A stretch of 29,634 bases of DNA from a virus: positions 1 to 29,634 of IMG/VR virus record IMGVR_UViG_3300007963_002612, one strand, 5' to 3'. Positions 1 through 9,809 of this stretch are shown here, piece by piece; positions within the stretch are counted from its first letter, which is position 1; each line of letters begins with the position of its first letter. The notes beneath the pieces were generated by a model, which ran no database searches, was not told the origin of the DNA, and saw nothing but the letters and a program-made list of their open reading frames with translations. The translations under genes were made by a program, and so were the position numbers.

Positions 1-697
1 CGATGACACCGAATCCGGAGTCAACGCCCGAAGTCTTTTGAATGTTTCCATCTTCAAAGAACGGTACGCCACTGACCTTAATGCCAGTCCAGAAGTCCGT
101 CAGAGCGTCAGCGCTGAACGGCTTAGGTAGGTTACCGCCAGAAGCGATAGGCCCGGAGAAGCCGCTGATGAACTTAAAGATCGCATTAGGGTGATGGACA
201 ATAAACAAAGGCGAACCCATTTTGTTCGCCTTAGCTTTTGCAATAGCTGCCGAGGCGTTAGCCAGCGTGAAGTCGGCACCGTCGGCACCAAATTCAGTTC
301 CGCCGTTGAGTCCGACGAAGAGCGCTATTGCATCAGTGTCCTTCTTGCGAGCCATAGCAGTACCCATCTGACGACCGATAATGCTAAAGACTGACTCGTT
401 ATTCTGACGAAGCAGAATGTCAGTCACGATGACCTTAAGTCCAACCTCAGCCGTCGTTGCCGAAACAATCGAAGGGTTGATGTCTTCCGTATCAGTCATG
501 TCGATGCCTTCATCCAAGTCGGATGCAGTCATCTGTCCTACCTTAGGAATATCAAGTTGATAGTGTCCCTTAGGCAGATTAAACCTCTCAATGAGGTTTA
601 CAACCGGCATGTTGTGCTCTTCAGTCTCACGTGCTTTTACAAGCATGATCCGAGACATCTGTTGCAACACGCTGGTTGTTGAAGTCTGAGTAGCCAT
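1..697 (-). CDS. Major capsid protein, N-terminal part (runs off the left edge)
   Basis: This reading frame starts at ATG 697 behind an AGAGGA ribosome binding site and stays open for 232 codons to the window edge, so the C-terminus is missing. It directly follows a scaffold-like gene, the normal place for a phage coat protein. The visible part is rich in beta-type and Gly/Asp segments, begins with a Ser/Thr-rich arm, and has phrases typical of phage coat proteins such as VVNLIERFNLPKGHYQLDIP near residue 32 and FIVHHPNAIFKF near residue 165. I infer an HK97-type fold from context and style, not from a search. It would form the icosahedral shell. Confidence 0.75.
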   Translation of the reverse strand, partial: MATQTSTTSVLQQMSRIMLVKARETEEHNMPVVNLIERFNLPKGHYQLDIPKVGQMTASDLDEGIDMTDTEDINPSIVSATTAEVGLKVIVTDILLRQNNESVFSIIGRQMGTAMARKKDTDAIALFVGLNGGTEFGADGADFTLANASAAIAKAKANKMGSPLFIVHHPNAIFKFISGFSGPIASGGNLPKPFSADALTDFWTGIKVSGVPFFEDGNIQKTSGVDSGFGVI

Positions 698-718
698 TTT
701 TGATTCCTCTGCCGGTGG

Positions 719-1537
719 CTAGAAGATTGACATGCCTAACCGTTTAGAAGCGGCGGCTGCCATCTCTCTGTTGACACGAGTGTCTCCAGCGGCATAAGCG
801 TCTAGTATTCGCACGTCATCTGACGGTGCGACTTCGACCTCAGGGTTGCTTGAATCAAATACCTGCGCGCCGCTACTTTTAGCGAGTTGCGACTCTAACT
901 TTGCCGTCCGTGCTAATGACTTAGCATGAAGTTCCATATAGTTAGGGTCGTTAATCGCCTGTAGTTCAGCGAACGGGACTTTGTACTGTGCAGCAAGTTC
1001 ATAAGCGCGGGCGTTGCGGACCTGTTCCACAACCTGTCCTTGTGCAGTTGATGTAGCCGTTTGAGCAGTCTGAACTCCCTTAGTGGCGAGATAGTTCTGC
1101 TTAGCTAGGTTTCCGTAAGCATCAGCCATTTCTGCTGCTACTGCTTCTTCAACCCCACGACCCATCAAAGCTTCATACTGCTGCTGTTTCCAGCTTTGGA
1201 CAGTGTTATCAAGAGTGGCGGCTTCAGCTTGAGCCTGTCTCTCTTGTTCCGCTTTAGTTCCTTGCTCTACCTGACTACTAAGCTCTGCAATACGCTGGTC
1301 TGTCTTGGATTGATATTCCTTAAAACCGGGCGTTTCGTAAAGCGATTGCTCAGGCGTTTCCTGTGGTTTGTCATCATTGGTGAGCTGTGCCGGTGCCGCC
1401 GTCCCGTCCTCACTAGGAGCGTTATCAGTCACATCTTTTACAAGAGTGCCTTCTGGTTCATCTTGAACGACTGTGTTAACTGCTCCCAGATCGTCTGGAA
1501 GAGATTGCGGTTCTTGCTCAGGTCCTTTGTTGACCAT
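719..1537 (-). CDS. Capsid scaffolding protein
   Basis: 272 residues, start ATG 1537 behind a GAGGAG ribosome binding site. The N-terminal 70 residues are acidic and low in complexity (many D, E, Q, P), the middle (about 75-130) is a Gln/Ala/Glu-rich likely coiled coil, and the C-terminus (ending RLGMSIF) is a short Ala/Arg helix. That layout (disordered acidic head, coiled coil, basic tail that binds coat) is usual for phage scaffolds, and the gene lies immediately upstream of the capsid gene with a 21-base gap. It would template the procapsid and be expelled or cleaved before packaging. No protease signature is visible in it. Confidence 0.75.
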   Translation of the reverse strand: MVNKGPEQEPQSLPDDLGAVNTVVQDEPEGTLVKDVTDNAPSEDGTAAPAQLTNDDKPQETPEQSLYETPGFKEYQSKTDQRIAELSSQVEQGTKAEQERQAQAEAATLDNTVQSWKQQQYEALMGRGVEEAVAAEMADAYGNLAKQNYLATKGVQTAQTATSTAQGQVVEQVRNARAYELAAQYKVPFAELQAINDPNYMELHAKSLARTAKLESQLAKSSGAQVFDSSNPEVEVAPSDDVRILDAYAAGDTRVNREMAAAASKRLGMSIF

Positions 1538-1602
1538 ATTCTTTTTGTCTCCTCGTGTACCACTAAACGGTGATATCCGATAGTTACAAATACTAACAGA
1601 TG

Positions 1603-1619
1603 TTATCGGCTACCGATAA
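1603..1619 (-). promoter_or_regulatory. Hairpin at the stop codon of the giant virion gene
   Basis: A perfect 7-base inverted repeat (TTATCGG and CCGATAA with a 3-base loop) contains the stop codon of the giant gene. No U-run follows on the minus-strand transcript, so it is not a classical terminator. It may protect or attenuate the message just before scaffold and capsid. Confidence 0.45.
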
Positions 1620-4600
1620 ACACCGGACCCGCAGGTTCTTTGGACTTAGTGGTGCCGGGTACTACTCCAGAAGGTGCAGCAGAAGGGGTAAACCTATTTC
1701 TTCTTGGAGCATCACCGATAAATACCGGTGTTTTGGTTTTATCTACAGGAGTGTAGTCATCTCGGGGGTCTAAGTTATCCCTCTCACGAGCAGCCCTTCT
1801 GTTTTCCTCTATTGATTCCTGTCCCTGATTGATACCAGCCCTAACTTCTTCTACGTTAAGACGCCGTGACTCTATCTGAGCTTGTACCTCAGCTTCGTCG
1901 TTTGCCCAGATTTTAACAAGAGCATCACGAGCATCACTAGACGCTTTGTAATTCTCCTTTTGCTTATCAGGAAGAATGTTCCACATAGCTTCAGGAATAA
2001 CCTTGGTATTTGTGTTTGCACGAACCCACTGATTCTGCTCTTTAGACCAAGAGTTTATGTAGTCAGCGTAAGTGCTGTTAAAGAAATCATTATTAAAACT
2101 ATTGTCGCTATTAATAGAGTTAGCAACCATGTCGTAGTACGAGCGCATTGCCTTAGCGTTGTCGTCTATAGGTTCGTCATCAGATCTTACGAACTCGCCG
2201 TACTGGGTTTCAAACGCAGCGGATCTCTTGTCGGCACGGGTGTTGCCTGCGTCAAAGAACGCTGACACCTTCTGTGAGTCAGTCTTCTCCATATCGTCCA
2301 TGATGCCTACGAGTGTCGTGAAGTAGTCTTCATCAATCTGGGCGATCTGAGCCGAGAACTCACTGTCTTTCTGGCTGCCCTCAAACTTGTTCATGGCGAT
2401 AGCGTTGTCTTGCAAGAACGGCGGGAGGTCTTGGAATACAGAGTAGTCAGAATCGGTTAAGTTTGCCAAACCTTTTCTGCCCGGTCGGTCTTTATTAGGG
2501 TGGTCTTTAGGGTACTTGTAGTCTCTTCGGGTTATTTCCTCTACTCCTTGGTAGGAAATCACAGAGGTACCAAAGAACGACGGCGCTGCTAGAGCCGCCC
2601 CTGTAAGCCCGTCAGCTCTGTAGGACTCTATTAAGTCTTGGGCTAACAGTGGTGCGAACCTGGAGATTAGCAGATCCATCCGGTTGCCTGAACCGAAGTC
2701 AATCTCGTCGCCAGTGAAGTCTCCACCAAGGGCTATGTCGGTTCCGAAGCCTACTACTGGTGCGAGTTTAGCTCTGAAGAAGTTACCGATCTCTTGAGAG
2801 ACAAGGCCTATGCCGTCCTTGTCTAGGTCGGTGATTCTGCCTGTGCCAGTTGACTTGCGCTCTCGCATTGCTACACGGGCAATCGTACGCACGAGTGGTT
2901 GGAAACCACCCCAGATATCAACACGGGTGTTGCCTACCTGAATACGACCGGCGTCTGAAGACGTTGGGTTAAGTTCTACTGAGGCACCAGCGATAGCTGC
3001 GAGTCCCAGTACGGTAGCTCCACCACCCATAGCTCCACCCATGTCACGGTAAATATGATTCTTCACACGCTTAGATCGATCCCACCTGATGAGTTCGTAT
3101 GGCGCTTCGAAACGTGCAGCCATAAGGCGGGGTGAGAAGAAGATGTTTGCTAGCGGGGCTGCTGCTCCTTCAAGCATCCCAAGGTCACCACGACCAGTAG
3201 ATATGTTGATGTAGCGAGCAAGGTCACGCCCATCCTTTAGTGTTTGTGCTGTGGGAACAAGGTCGCCTGTGGCTTCGTCAAGAATAAAGCTCGCTTTACC
3301 GTTGCTATCAAGAGAGCCTGGAGTCTTCCAGCTTTCCCAGGCGTCGTTCATTAAACCGAACCTAAGCTCGTCCAAGAACCCGCTCCAACCACGCTCAGAG
3401 AACCTGATTGGGTAACCAGCTACAGTGCCGATGCCGCTAAGAATACTCTTCACAGGTTTCTTTGCCCCTGGAGTTCGAGTTGTCCAAGCAGCTAAGTTAC
3501 CAGCACGGTCAGGCAGCCTCTTTAAGAACTCAGACAAGAACGCCTCTTCGTTCTGACCAAGCCCTGCTTCAGGGTCAGTCTCAAACAGTCCTAGTCCTCG
3601 CTGGTTTTCAGGCAGGTTGGGACTGGACGGTTCAGTAAAGATTCTGTAGTTCTTGTGGGCTTGTCTCTTTGTTCTTTGTGCGTCGTAGTATTTGCCGCTT
3701 ATAGCTCCCTTCCATGCAGGTCCCCATGTTTTAGCCCAGCGTAGTGGGTGACCACCCAAGGGCAGTAATGCTTGACGTAGCGGAGCAGAGAAGTCCATCG
3801 TGGCAAGGAGGAGCCTTGGAATCCCAAGAACATCCATAATCTCATCAAATGTCTTACGCTTCCACCCTCGGGTGTCGAACATTCCGGCAGTTACTTCTTT
3901 ACCAAACACTGAACGCAATCGCTGGATATCAAATTTCGTCAGGTGTTCTCCGTCAACCAACTTCCATATAGCCTTAGCTGTATTAAGTTTGGTGTATGGA
4001 CGCATGCGCGGGTTACGTGCGATTGACTCAAAGATCAAGTGCATATCAGCTTCACTCAACGAGTTAGCTGGGTCTGCGTTCGGCCCTCTAATTGGGGGGC
4101 GATCCATAGCAGAGAGTGGTTTTTCTCCTGTGGCTTGGAGTGGCGCAGTACCTCTTTTTATTATGTCTTCACCGGTCGCTGTTGAAGTCGAGAATATATT
4201 TGCTGAAGCAGCCGCTGCTTGCCGGTTTTGCGCTGCTCGTAAATCTACGTCAGCGTTGGTCTGTCGCCCTACTTGTTTAATAATGTCCACCATGCGAGGT
4301 CGAATGTCTTCACGTACGATTCTGTCTGCATCTGCCCAAGGAACAGCCGTTCCTTGAAGGGCGGCTTTTTCCAGTGCTTTGTCGGCACCGTTCTCAAGGT
4401 CTAAGCCTAAACGCTCAGCTTGACGAACCCTTGCGTCACGTAGGACTTGCGCTGCTCTGTTCTCTTCTAGGACTACATCTCTGTTCGCCCTTGCGAACGG
4501 GTTGGTGTCGTCAAGGTCGCCACGACCGGTAACATCAGGGACTACGCTCTCGTCGATACTTTCACCACGTCGAGCTGCGGCAACGTCAGCTTCAAGTTGA

Positions 4601-7600
4601 TCATCGAGAGACATACCAGCAGCACGACGCCTTTCGCGTGCTGCGTTAAGAGCATCTTCATCTCGGCTTCCACGATCCATAAAGTTGCGAGTAGGAGTGT
4701 CCCAGTCGCTTTCAAGACTAGGCAAGTTCCTGACGCTTCTTACGGTATTGCTGGTGTCTCTAATAACAGAAAGCCCAATAGCAGACAGGTCGTCGGAAAA
4801 GAGTTCACCTTCCCTCGTGGCGTCGCCTAAAGACCGCATGTGCATGTTCCAGGTATTCCCGTTACTTACAGACGGGTCGCTACGCGGTATGCGCGAAAAA
4901 CCAACGATTGCGGCAGGGCGAAAATTGCCATCCACCCTAACAGAATATGTCAGTTGGTTACCTGAATCCACTGACCCCCTAGCAGGCACAACACGCTGAA
5001 TAATAATCGGGTTATATTCGATTGAACTAGGGTCGCCAGTTTCGATAGGCTGATATCCCGGTGCGTCCCTCCATACCTGAACACCATCTTCAACCGCTTG
5101 ATCCCAGTCTTCATCGAACATGCGTATTCCTGATGGACCTTCCACTTGCGGTGTTGTGGTTTCCGGAGAATACCGAAGTGGACCACGCTGGTTGTTAGTG
5201 TCCGGCATGGGTCGAGGTCGGGGCTGGCTTGATACATTTTCAACTCCAGGCGGACCTGTCCTTCGTCCTGAACCGGGATCTCTGTCTAGGTATACATCAG
5301 CTTCTTTTTCACTGATACGGGTTCGAGGAGGTATTGAGCTAGTAGTTCCTCCAATCTCCCCTGGTGTTCGTGCGTTGGCTGCGGAGGTGGTCCACCAAGG
5401 GTTAGGGTTACGGAATGGTTCTGTAAGCTTGCGGTTTCCGCCGCCTTCTTTATCAAGAATCGTCCTGCCTTGGTCATCACTCACTGTCCGATGCCACATA
5501 GGTTGGTTTTCTTTAGCCGTCGGGTTGTAGAAAATGTCATCAAAAGCTTTAAATTCTACTTCTGTCAGGCTTGAGCGTCCTCCTGTACCAGTAGAAGGAT
5601 CATCAAGTAAAACTTGTCGCAACCAATGAGTAACCTGCCCAAAGATTTCCATTAACCCTTGGATACCCCTACCACCTAGGTTTATTCCTTCAAGGCCAGC
5701 TCGCAAGAAATCGTCAGGATTAGCAAGGTAGTTTACGTACCCCTGTGCAAACTTTTCATCAGCATCGTTAGTCCAAATACCATTCTTTACTCCTGAGTAT
5801 TTCTCAAGAATCAAACGAGAGTCTGGATTCATGTCATATAGGTCGCGCCTAATTACGTGACCGATCTCGTGAAACATAGTTTCAACTTCGGTAACCATGC
5901 GCTGGGGGTCAACATCCCCTGCCACCCTGCCAAAGTTAGTGCTAATAACTGCTCGTACAACATTCTCTGCTACGGCATACTCGCCCTGAGCAAGTGCCAT
6001 AGGCTTTACAAACACGGTAGAAGCGTCAACACCTGATTCAGATGACGGGCTAAGAAGCCTTCCGTCATCCATCATTACCAAGCCATCAATGTTAAAACCA
6101 GCAAACCGTGAGCGCAGCCACTCCGCTTCTGATAACCCTCTTCTTTCACCTTGACCAGCGTGAATACTAAAGGGCTGGGTTTTAACTGCTAGGTATCTTT
6201 TCTTAAGAATTTCTATTTGATCATCGATTAACTCTTCATCGATATTAGGGAAGGAACGGCTGAGTCCTATCTTAACGTCTTTAAAGTTACGGACTATAGA
6301 GCTAACAGGGCCTAAAACTTCCCGTTGTTTATTTGCTTCTTTAAATCCAGCAGGTAGTTCAATTTTGCCACCAGCATAGTTTCGTATGTCATTAGCTCTT
6401 AAGGCAACAGTATTCTTAGTTCCATGTAGGCGGCTTCCTTTAATCCCTAAAACTTTTCCTGGAGGTGAGCCGTCTAGCGGAGCCATTTCTATGTAATCAA
6501 CAATTTTATCTAAGACTCGAGCAAGGTTCATGGCACCTTTAACGCCGTCACCAAAAACTGCTTTTTGATCAAAGTTCCCGTAATCAAGACTGTAACCGTA
6601 TTCATCTGTTCCTGTGATACTTAACCCGTAGTTATATTCAATAGACTTACCGCTATCAGGGTTTACATGCGTCCTTGTCTTTAGGTCGTAGTCGGCAGGG
6701 TAGACACTAAACTCTGCTACAGGCTCAAACTCGCCGTCAATTTTTTTATACACCGTGTAAGCCCCGCCACCTTTAGGATTTTGACCGAGGTCGCCATAAC
6801 CATAACTAGGCTCTCTGTACTCGACTTTAAAGTCACCCCTGCCACGAGTTATAGGTGAAGCTATTTCTTCAGGTGTTCTAGTCTCTACGTATACTCCATG
6901 ATCTCTTGGCAGAAAAGCCTGTTCTTTCATGCCTTTATAGTTGCCAGCCGCTCTAGACGGGTCCCCTTCAATATCTCTTTGAAGTTGAACAAATAGATCA
7001 GGGGCTTCTCCGGGAACAGGAGGGCTGTCAACAGACTCTATGCCACCTTCTTTATTTATACGTACAATCTCACCAGTAGCTCGTTCCTGAGGTCGAAGTA
7101 TTTCTTCACGGAACGCTACCGGAGCGCCCTGACCGTAGCCAAGTATTTCGTAGTCTTCCCTAGAAAGAGGTATTGGGTATCCGTCAGCGTCAACATGAGG
7201 CTCTACTGATTCTGGGGAGCGTCGGCTTGCATTTTCCCCATAGCGCAAGTCAGCAAGTCTTCGTTGACCTTCCTCTGTTCTGTAGCCATAGCCATCGTCT
7301 TCAGTCCTTGGAAGAGCCCCTCGCTCAATAAAATCATCAGGGTCTTCGTATATACCGTCATCTACAACACCAGCTCTTTCGCTGGTTGCCTCATCTAGTA
7401 TCCGCTGCTGTTCGCTTTCAGCTCGCCGTGTCTCACGCAACAACCTGTCTACTTTGCCAGCAGATGTACGGGGTGGCTCGGCAATGTTGCTAGGGTCTAG
7501 TGATTGCCTAGTTGCATTAATAGCCGCTCCGCCTCCTCGTTTAATTAGAGCAGGGCCAGCTATTGCACCTATACCACCAATTAACCCAACAGCAATTTGC

Positions 7601-8511
7601 TGGGCCATGTTCATTTCTACGCCTTGATCTTCCAGTGCGTTGACTAGTAGGTTTCCTCCAAGCTCTCCTTGGGCTTCCATGCGTAACGCTCTTGCATACG
7701 TTCCGTCATCTATTAGCTTGGCAGCGAGCTTTAATGCTTTAGCTTTAGCTGGTGTAGACGCTTTTGCAGCAGCAGCTCTAAGAGCTACTGATCCTGCCTG
7801 AGTAACCCCAGGTGCTAGAGCAGTTAGGCTCATTGAAAATGGTGACGAGAAGTCACGGATAGTTTCACGAGCAACCCTGTTGAACCCGCCAGTTGGGTTT
7901 TCCTCGGAGTATGTAAATGACTTAGGGATAGTCGGGGTGGTGAAGTTAAACAAAGCCCCTGCTGCGTCTGAGTATTCTTTTCTACGCTCAGGGGTGCTGT
8001 AAGCAGCCTCAGTCTTGTCTCCACCTCTAGACATTAGGAACGGGCGAGCAAAGACAGTGCCAAAGCGTTCAAGCTGAGTGGGCTCTGGAGCGTTCCGGAG
8101 TTCTTCTTTCTGCTTATCAGCAAGCATCATGCTAAGACCGGGAGCTATTCCAGACTTGAACTGATCAACCCCCATTTCGCTAAACACATCTAAGAACGCA
8201 GCATTACCTGCTTCTATTGGATCGACTCCCTGTCCAACTTTCTCATCCTTAAGCATGTCTACGGCGTTAACGACAGCTCCGAACTTTTCAGGATTGGAGA
8301 CATGAACTTTCTTTACATCAGCACCAATCGCCGCACTGTAAGCCTTGGCAAGCTCTTCCATGTAGCGATTGGCAATACCTGCCCACGCCTCTGCATTAGG
8401 CTGTTGTGGAAGCCCTTGAGTTTGACTCTTTGCTTGAGTCGCAGGGCTAAACGGGCGGCTAGCAGCCGGTATAGGAGCGTTTGGGTTTAAGCTTCTTCCT
8501 CGTGGTGGCAT
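1603..8511 (-). CDS. Giant virion-associated polyvalent protein with zincin motif (2302 aa)
   Basis: The largest gene, lying between the portal side and the scaffold. Residues 1-130 are Pro/Ala/Gln-rich then helical; about 225-330 is Ala/Gly-rich and could be membrane-active. An HEIGH metallopeptidase motif lies at residues 881-885, followed by E919 in a DEKFAQGY context, as in zincin domains. Residues 1000-1450 are low-complexity and charged. About 1560-1800 (ATMDFSAPLRQAL, ISTGRGDLG, FFSPRLMAARFE) matches my memory of a conserved region of large phage polyvalent proteins (LPD38-like). A Gly/Ala-rich stretch follows near 1815-1840, and the C-terminus is charged and helical. Likely packed in the head and ejected, or used in head maturation; no separate prohead protease is visible. 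The start, ATG 8511, is 2 bases after the previous stop and lacks a clear ribosome binding site, so translational coupling is likely. Confidence 0.8.
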   Translation of the reverse strand: MPPRGRSLNPNAPIPAASRPFSPATQAKSQTQGLPQQPNAEAWAGIANRYMEELAKAYSAAIGADVKKVHVSNPEKFGAVVNAVDMLKDEKVGQGVDPIEAGNAAFLDVFSEMGVDQFKSGIAPGLSMMLADKQKEELRNAPEPTQLERFGTVFARPFLMSRGGDKTEAAYSTPERRKEYSDAAGALFNFTTPTIPKSFTYSEENPTGGFNRVARETIRDFSSPFSMSLTALAPGVTQAGSVALRAAAAKASTPAKAKALKLAAKLIDDGTYARALRMEAQGELGGNLLVNALEDQGVEMNMAQQIAVGLIGGIGAIAGPALIKRGGGAAINATRQSLDPSNIAEPPRTSAGKVDRLLRETRRAESEQQRILDEATSERAGVVDDGIYEDPDDFIERGALPRTEDDGYGYRTEEGQRRLADLRYGENASRRSPESVEPHVDADGYPIPLSREDYEILGYGQGAPVAFREEILRPQERATGEIVRINKEGGIESVDSPPVPGEAPDLFVQLQRDIEGDPSRAAGNYKGMKEQAFLPRDHGVYVETRTPEEIASPITRGRGDFKVEYREPSYGYGDLGQNPKGGGAYTVYKKIDGEFEPVAEFSVYPADYDLKTRTHVNPDSGKSIEYNYGLSITGTDEYGYSLDYGNFDQKAVFGDGVKGAMNLARVLDKIVDYIEMAPLDGSPPGKVLGIKGSRLHGTKNTVALRANDIRNYAGGKIELPAGFKEANKQREVLGPVSSIVRNFKDVKIGLSRSFPNIDEELIDDQIEILKKRYLAVKTQPFSIHAGQGERRGLSEAEWLRSRFAGFNIDGLVMMDDGRLLSPSSESGVDASTVFVKPMALAQGEYAVAENVVRAVISTNFGRVAGDVDPQRMVTEVETMFHEIGHVIRRDLYDMNPDSRLILEKYSGVKNGIWTNDADEKFAQGYVNYLANPDDFLRAGLEGINLGGRGIQGLMEIFGQVTHWLRQVLLDDPSTGTGGRSSLTEVEFKAFDDIFYNPTAKENQPMWHRTVSDDQGRTILDKEGGGNRKLTEPFRNPNPWWTTSAANARTPGEIGGTTSSIPPRTRISEKEADVYLDRDPGSGRRTGPPGVENVSSQPRPRPMPDTNNQRGPLRYSPETTTPQVEGPSGIRMFDEDWDQAVEDGVQVWRDAPGYQPIETGDPSSIEYNPIIIQRVVPARGSVDSGNQLTYSVRVDGNFRPAAIVGFSRIPRSDPSVSNGNTWNMHMRSLGDATREGELFSDDLSAIGLSVIRDTSNTVRSVRNLPSLESDWDTPTRNFMDRGSRDEDALNAARERRRAAGMSLDDQLEADVAAARRGESIDESVVPDVTGRGDLDDTNPFARANRDVVLEENRAAQVLRDARVRQAERLGLDLENGADKALEKAALQGTAVPWADADRIVREDIRPRMVDIIKQVGRQTNADVDLRAAQNRQAAAASANIFSTSTATGEDIIKRGTAPLQATGEKPLSAMDRPPIRGPNADPANSLSEADMHLIFESIARNPRMRPYTKLNTAKAIWKLVDGEHLTKFDIQRLRSVFGKEVTAGMFDTRGWKRKTFDEIMDVLGIPRLLLATMDFSAPLRQALLPLGGHPLRWAKTWGPAWKGAISGKYYDAQRTKRQAHKNYRIFTEPSSPNLPENQRGLGLFETDPEAGLGQNEEAFLSEFLKRLPDRAGNLAAWTTRTPGAKKPVKSILSGIGTVAGYPIRFSERGWSGFLDELRFGLMNDAWESWKTPGSLDSNGKASFILDEATGDLVPTAQTLKDGRDLARYINISTGRGDLGMLEGAAAPLANIFFSPRLMAARFEAPYELIRWDRSKRVKNHIYRDMGGAMGGGATVLGLAAIAGASVELNPTSSDAGRIQVGNTRVDIWGGFQPLVRTIARVAMRERKSTGTGRITDLDKDGIGLVSQEIGNFFRAKLAPVVGFGTDIALGGDFTGDEIDFGSGNRMDLLISRFAPLLAQDLIESYRADGLTGAALAAPSFFGTSVISYQGVEEITRRDYKYPKDHPNKDRPGRKGLANLTDSDYSVFQDLPPFLQDNAIAMNKFEGSQKDSEFSAQIAQIDEDYFTTLVGIMDDMEKTDSQKVSAFFDAGNTRADKRSAAFETQYGEFVRSDDEPIDDNAKAMRSYYDMVANSINSDNSFNNDFFNSTYADYINSWSKEQNQWVRANTNTKVIPEAMWNILPDKQKENYKASSDARDALVKIWANDEAEVQAQIESRRLNVEEVRAGINQGQESIEENRRAARERDNLDPRDDYTPVDKTKTPVFIGDAPRRNRFTPSAAPSGVVPGTTKSKEPAGPVFIGSR

Positions 8512-8513
8512 AA

Positions 8514-8855
8514 CTAACTAAAGTACAGCTTCCTAGTACGAGGGTTAAATCTTTGCTGTGAAGGCATTGGGTCTGTTACGGCAGCAAACCGACGAGTAAA
8601 GTCTTGGTCTGTTAAGCCACCAGCGAACTGAGAGAACAACAGGTTAGGGTTCTCGTTGTTTAGAGAACGTCGCCCAAGCTCCTGCTGGAAGTCACTCAAG
8701 GTCTGTTGAAAGACCTGATCGAGACTTCTTCGGTTCGTGTTTGTATTTCCTGCGCCGCCAAGGAAATTGCTTGCAGCTCCTAAGAACGCAGCCTTAGGTT
8801 GATCTTCAAGAAACTGCAACCAAGGGTTCTGTGTTGGATCTAAATTGAGAGCCAT
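8514..8855 (-). CDS. Hypothetical virion-cluster protein (113 aa)
   Basis: Not recognised. It is a 113-residue protein rich in Gln, Asn, Phe and Leu (for example LDQVFQQTLSDFQQELGRR), without Cys or a membrane helix; it starts with ALNLDPTQNPWLQFLEDQP, a soluble amphipathic style. It sits in the late operon 9 bases after the preceding gene and 2 bases before the giant gene, so a minor head or ejection component is a reasonable inference. The Gln/Asn-rich style resembles its upstream neighbour, which suggests the two are partners. Confidence 0.6.
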   Translation of the reverse strand: MALNLDPTQNPWLQFLEDQPKAAFLGAASNFLGGAGNTNTNRRSLDQVFQQTLSDFQQELGRRSLNNENPNLLFSQFAGGLTDQDFTRRFAAVTDPMPSQQRFNPRTRKLYFS

Positions 8856-8864
8856 CAGTTGTCC

Positions 8865-9809
8865 TTATTGAAAGAAGCGCGATAGTCCAAGTTGGTCTGA
8901 TGCGTATTTTAAGAAGTTTTGATCTAGCTGGTTATCTGAACCTAAGTTTGGGTTTGCGTTTGCGTATCTTGTAAACATGTCTTCAACTTGGCCAGAGCGT
9001 ACTTGATTAGCATACAACGGAGAAACCCCAGCACCTTGAAAGGCTGCTGTTAATAAGTTTGCTATATTTCCTGCCTGAAGATCACCTTGACCTTCAGCTG
9101 TGTATGAACCGGAGTACGGGTTAACAAACTGACGCATGGTGTTATCACCGACAGGGGTAAGGGCGCCACTGAGGTTGGACAAAGCTTGAAGGTTTTCTAA
9201 TGCCCGGGTACCTATAGATCCAAAACGATTGCCCATGTTTGTCCCAAGACCTCTTGCAAACTGCTCTGAATCCTGAGGTCCACCTCCAGGGATGGCGTCA
9301 TCAAAGAAGTCTGCTGCTCGTTGAGCTGCAAAGGTACTCTGCCCTAAACGCCCCATCCGCTGTTGGAAGTCACGTGCAGCACTAGCCCCTTGGCTAAAAT
9401 CAAATCCAAGACCTTTTAAGAATCCTTGCACTGGGTCTACTAAGTCTCGTGACTCTTGAATTTCAGTGTCTTTACCTTCTCCACTGTAATTACTAAACCC
9501 GCCCTTATTAACGTCAGTAGTTTCTACGAAGTCCCACTTTTTACCAGAGGTAACATTGTCTTGAATTTGAACATAGTTGCTAGGATTTACAGCACCTGCT
9601 GGTACACCGTAACCACCCCAGACACTATCACCGTAGTTTACTGATCCGAACCCGGACGGGTTTTCAGTCACATTCATTTCATCTGCTATGTCAGGAGAGA
9701 ACGTGCGCGCCCACTGCCTAGCCATACTTCTAGCTGTAGCTGCGGAGGCGTTGTAGTGGTCGGGGATAAATAAGTTTCCGACATCGGTTTGAACATACCA
9801 GCTAGCCAT
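8865..9809 (-). CDS. Hypothetical virion-cluster protein (314 aa)
   Basis: Not recognised. It is 314 residues long, with Gly/Asn/Tyr-rich beta-type sequence in the first 110 residues (several W and Y, like structural proteins) and a Gln/Ala/Leu helical remainder ending LGLSRFFQ. The start codon overlaps the portal stop as TAATG, so it is translationally coupled to the portal gene. Position directly after portal is often occupied by head-completion or internal head proteins; that is inference from order only. No catalytic motif or transmembrane segment is visible. Confidence 0.65.
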   Translation of the reverse strand: MASWYVQTDVGNLFIPDHYNASAATARSMARQWARTFSPDIADEMNVTENPSGFGSVNYGDSVWGGYGVPAGAVNPSNYVQIQDNVTSGKKWDFVETTDVNKGGFSNYSGEGKDTEIQESRDLVDPVQGFLKGLGFDFSQGASAARDFQQRMGRLGQSTFAAQRAADFFDDAIPGGGPQDSEQFARGLGTNMGNRFGSIGTRALENLQALSNLSGALTPVGDNTMRQFVNPYSGSYTAEGQGDLQAGNIANLLTAAFQGAGVSPLYANQVRSGQVEDMFTRYANANPNLGSDNQLDQNFLKYASDQLGLSRFFQ

